A DNA stretch of 24,463 nucleotides from JACNLC01 sp964607375 (GTDB lineage Bacteria; Fidelibacterota; Marinisomatia; SCGC-AAA003-L08; JACNLC01). Numbering within the stretch: the first letter of the stretch is position 1; every line of letters starts with the position of its first letter. The DNA lies in NCBI GenBank assembly GCA_964607375.1, contig CAZSJY010000028.1, forward strand, positions 1 to 24,463, read 5' to 3'. Position numbers and translations under genes: made by a program. A model generated the notes under the pieces. It was given only the letters and a program-made list of their open reading frames with translations, was not told the DNA's origin and did no database searches. This document shows positions 24,189 through 24,463 of the stretch, piece by piece.

Positions 24189-24261
24189 TGACCCAGGCAG
24201 GAATCGAACCTGCGACCGCCGGCTTAAAAGGCCGTTGCTCTACCGACTGAGCTACTGGGTC
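24189..24261 (-). tRNA. tRNA-Lys (UUU)
   Basis: Acceptor GACCCAG (24261-24255) pairs with CTGGGTC (24196-24190), and the discriminator is A at 24189. The D-arm TAGCTCAGTCGGTAGAGC and T-arm GCAGGTTCGATTCCTGC are intact. The anticodon loop CTTTTAA carries TTT at 24228-24226. No CCA is encoded. It lies 11 bases downstream of the second tRNA-Lys and is probably cotranscribed with it. Confidence 0.97.
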
Positions 24262-24272
24262 ATACTGTATAG

Positions 24273-24345
24273 TACGCCATCAGGGACTCGAACCCCGGAC
24301 CAATGGATTAAGAGTCCACTGCTCTACCAACTGAGCTAATGGCGC
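24273..24345 (-). tRNA. tRNA-Lys (CUU)
   Basis: Acceptor GCGCCAT (24345-24339) pairs with ATGGCGT (24280-24274) with a G-U first pair. Anticodon stem GTGGA/TCCAT encloses loop CTCTTAA with anticodon CTT at 24312-24310. T-arm CCGGGGTTCGAGTCCCTG has one imperfect pair. No CCA is encoded. It is the first of the two minus-strand lysine tRNAs. Confidence 0.95.
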
Positions 24346-24463
24346 TACAAATCAAGACATTAAAATTACTGGGTATTCTAAATTAACACCAAACAATATT
24401 TGATAAACAAATGACACTTGGATAGACCTTGTTTACAGATTTGTAATTTAAAAGTATTTTATT

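Noticed and set aside
24124..24339. 71-codon plus-strand frame near the end of the window
   Set aside because: It is antisense to the two tRNA-Lys genes; its apparent protein is the familiar false translation of tRNA sequence.

Overview
The window is AT-rich bacterial chromosome, probably from a Gram-negative member of the Fibrobacteres-Chlorobi-Bacteroidetes (FCB) superphylum or a neighbouring uncultured phylum. The reasons are a large secreted protease that ends in a type IX-style sorting domain (YPNPFNPS motif), an LpxL/HtrB-type lipid A acyltransferase, a eukaryote-type alanine aminotransferase, and a block of exactly 100 Ns, which points to a scaffolded draft or metagenome-assembled genome. 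I cannot name a genus from the sequence.

Layout. (1) 1-4000, minus strand: a tightly overlapping run lpxL-like > tsaC > ABC exporter (interrupted by the N block) > ispD-like > a 5'-truncated AlbA_2-type regulator remnant > the first 15-16 codons of a TagD-like cytidylyltransferase that leaves the window. (2) 4075-7455, minus: a 1126-residue M6-type metalloprotease with FG-GAP repeats and a sorting domain. (3) 7649-7836: tRNA-Pro, tRNA-His and a terminator, followed by a PilZ gene. (4) 8602-11902: alanine aminotransferase (minus), then a thioesterase and aminopeptidase C overlapping on the plus strand. (5) 11987-13806: small proteins, including a five-gene minus-strand run that contains a Rdx/SelW-type selenoprotein with an in-frame UGA. 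(6) 13880-16847: an ECF sigma factor, an anti-sigma-like protein and a membrane CHAT protease with a PEGA domain, ended by a strong terminator. (7) 16882-19598: a DUF2914 protein (minus) and hflK-hflC. (8) about 19658-19750, minus: an unassigned GC-rich structured RNA candidate with its own terminator and a promoter-like sequence. (9) 19914-24020: a giant soluble-adenylyl-cyclase-like protein. (10) Two tRNA-Lys genes on the minus strand.

How parts may work together. The 1-4000 cluster looks like envelope and housekeeping genes. The sigma/anti-sigma-like/CHAT operon has the parts of a protease-controlled transcription switch: an extracytoplasmic PEGA domain, one membrane span, and a cytosolic caspase-like protease beside a cytosolic anti-sigma candidate. 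The cyclase has two CHD halves whose residues complement each other as in mammalian soluble adenylyl cyclase: metal-binding Asp residues in the first, transition-state Asn/Arg and adenine-site Lys/Thr in the second. The most overlooked items are the selenoprotein, which ordinary gene calling splits at the UGA, and the structured RNA.
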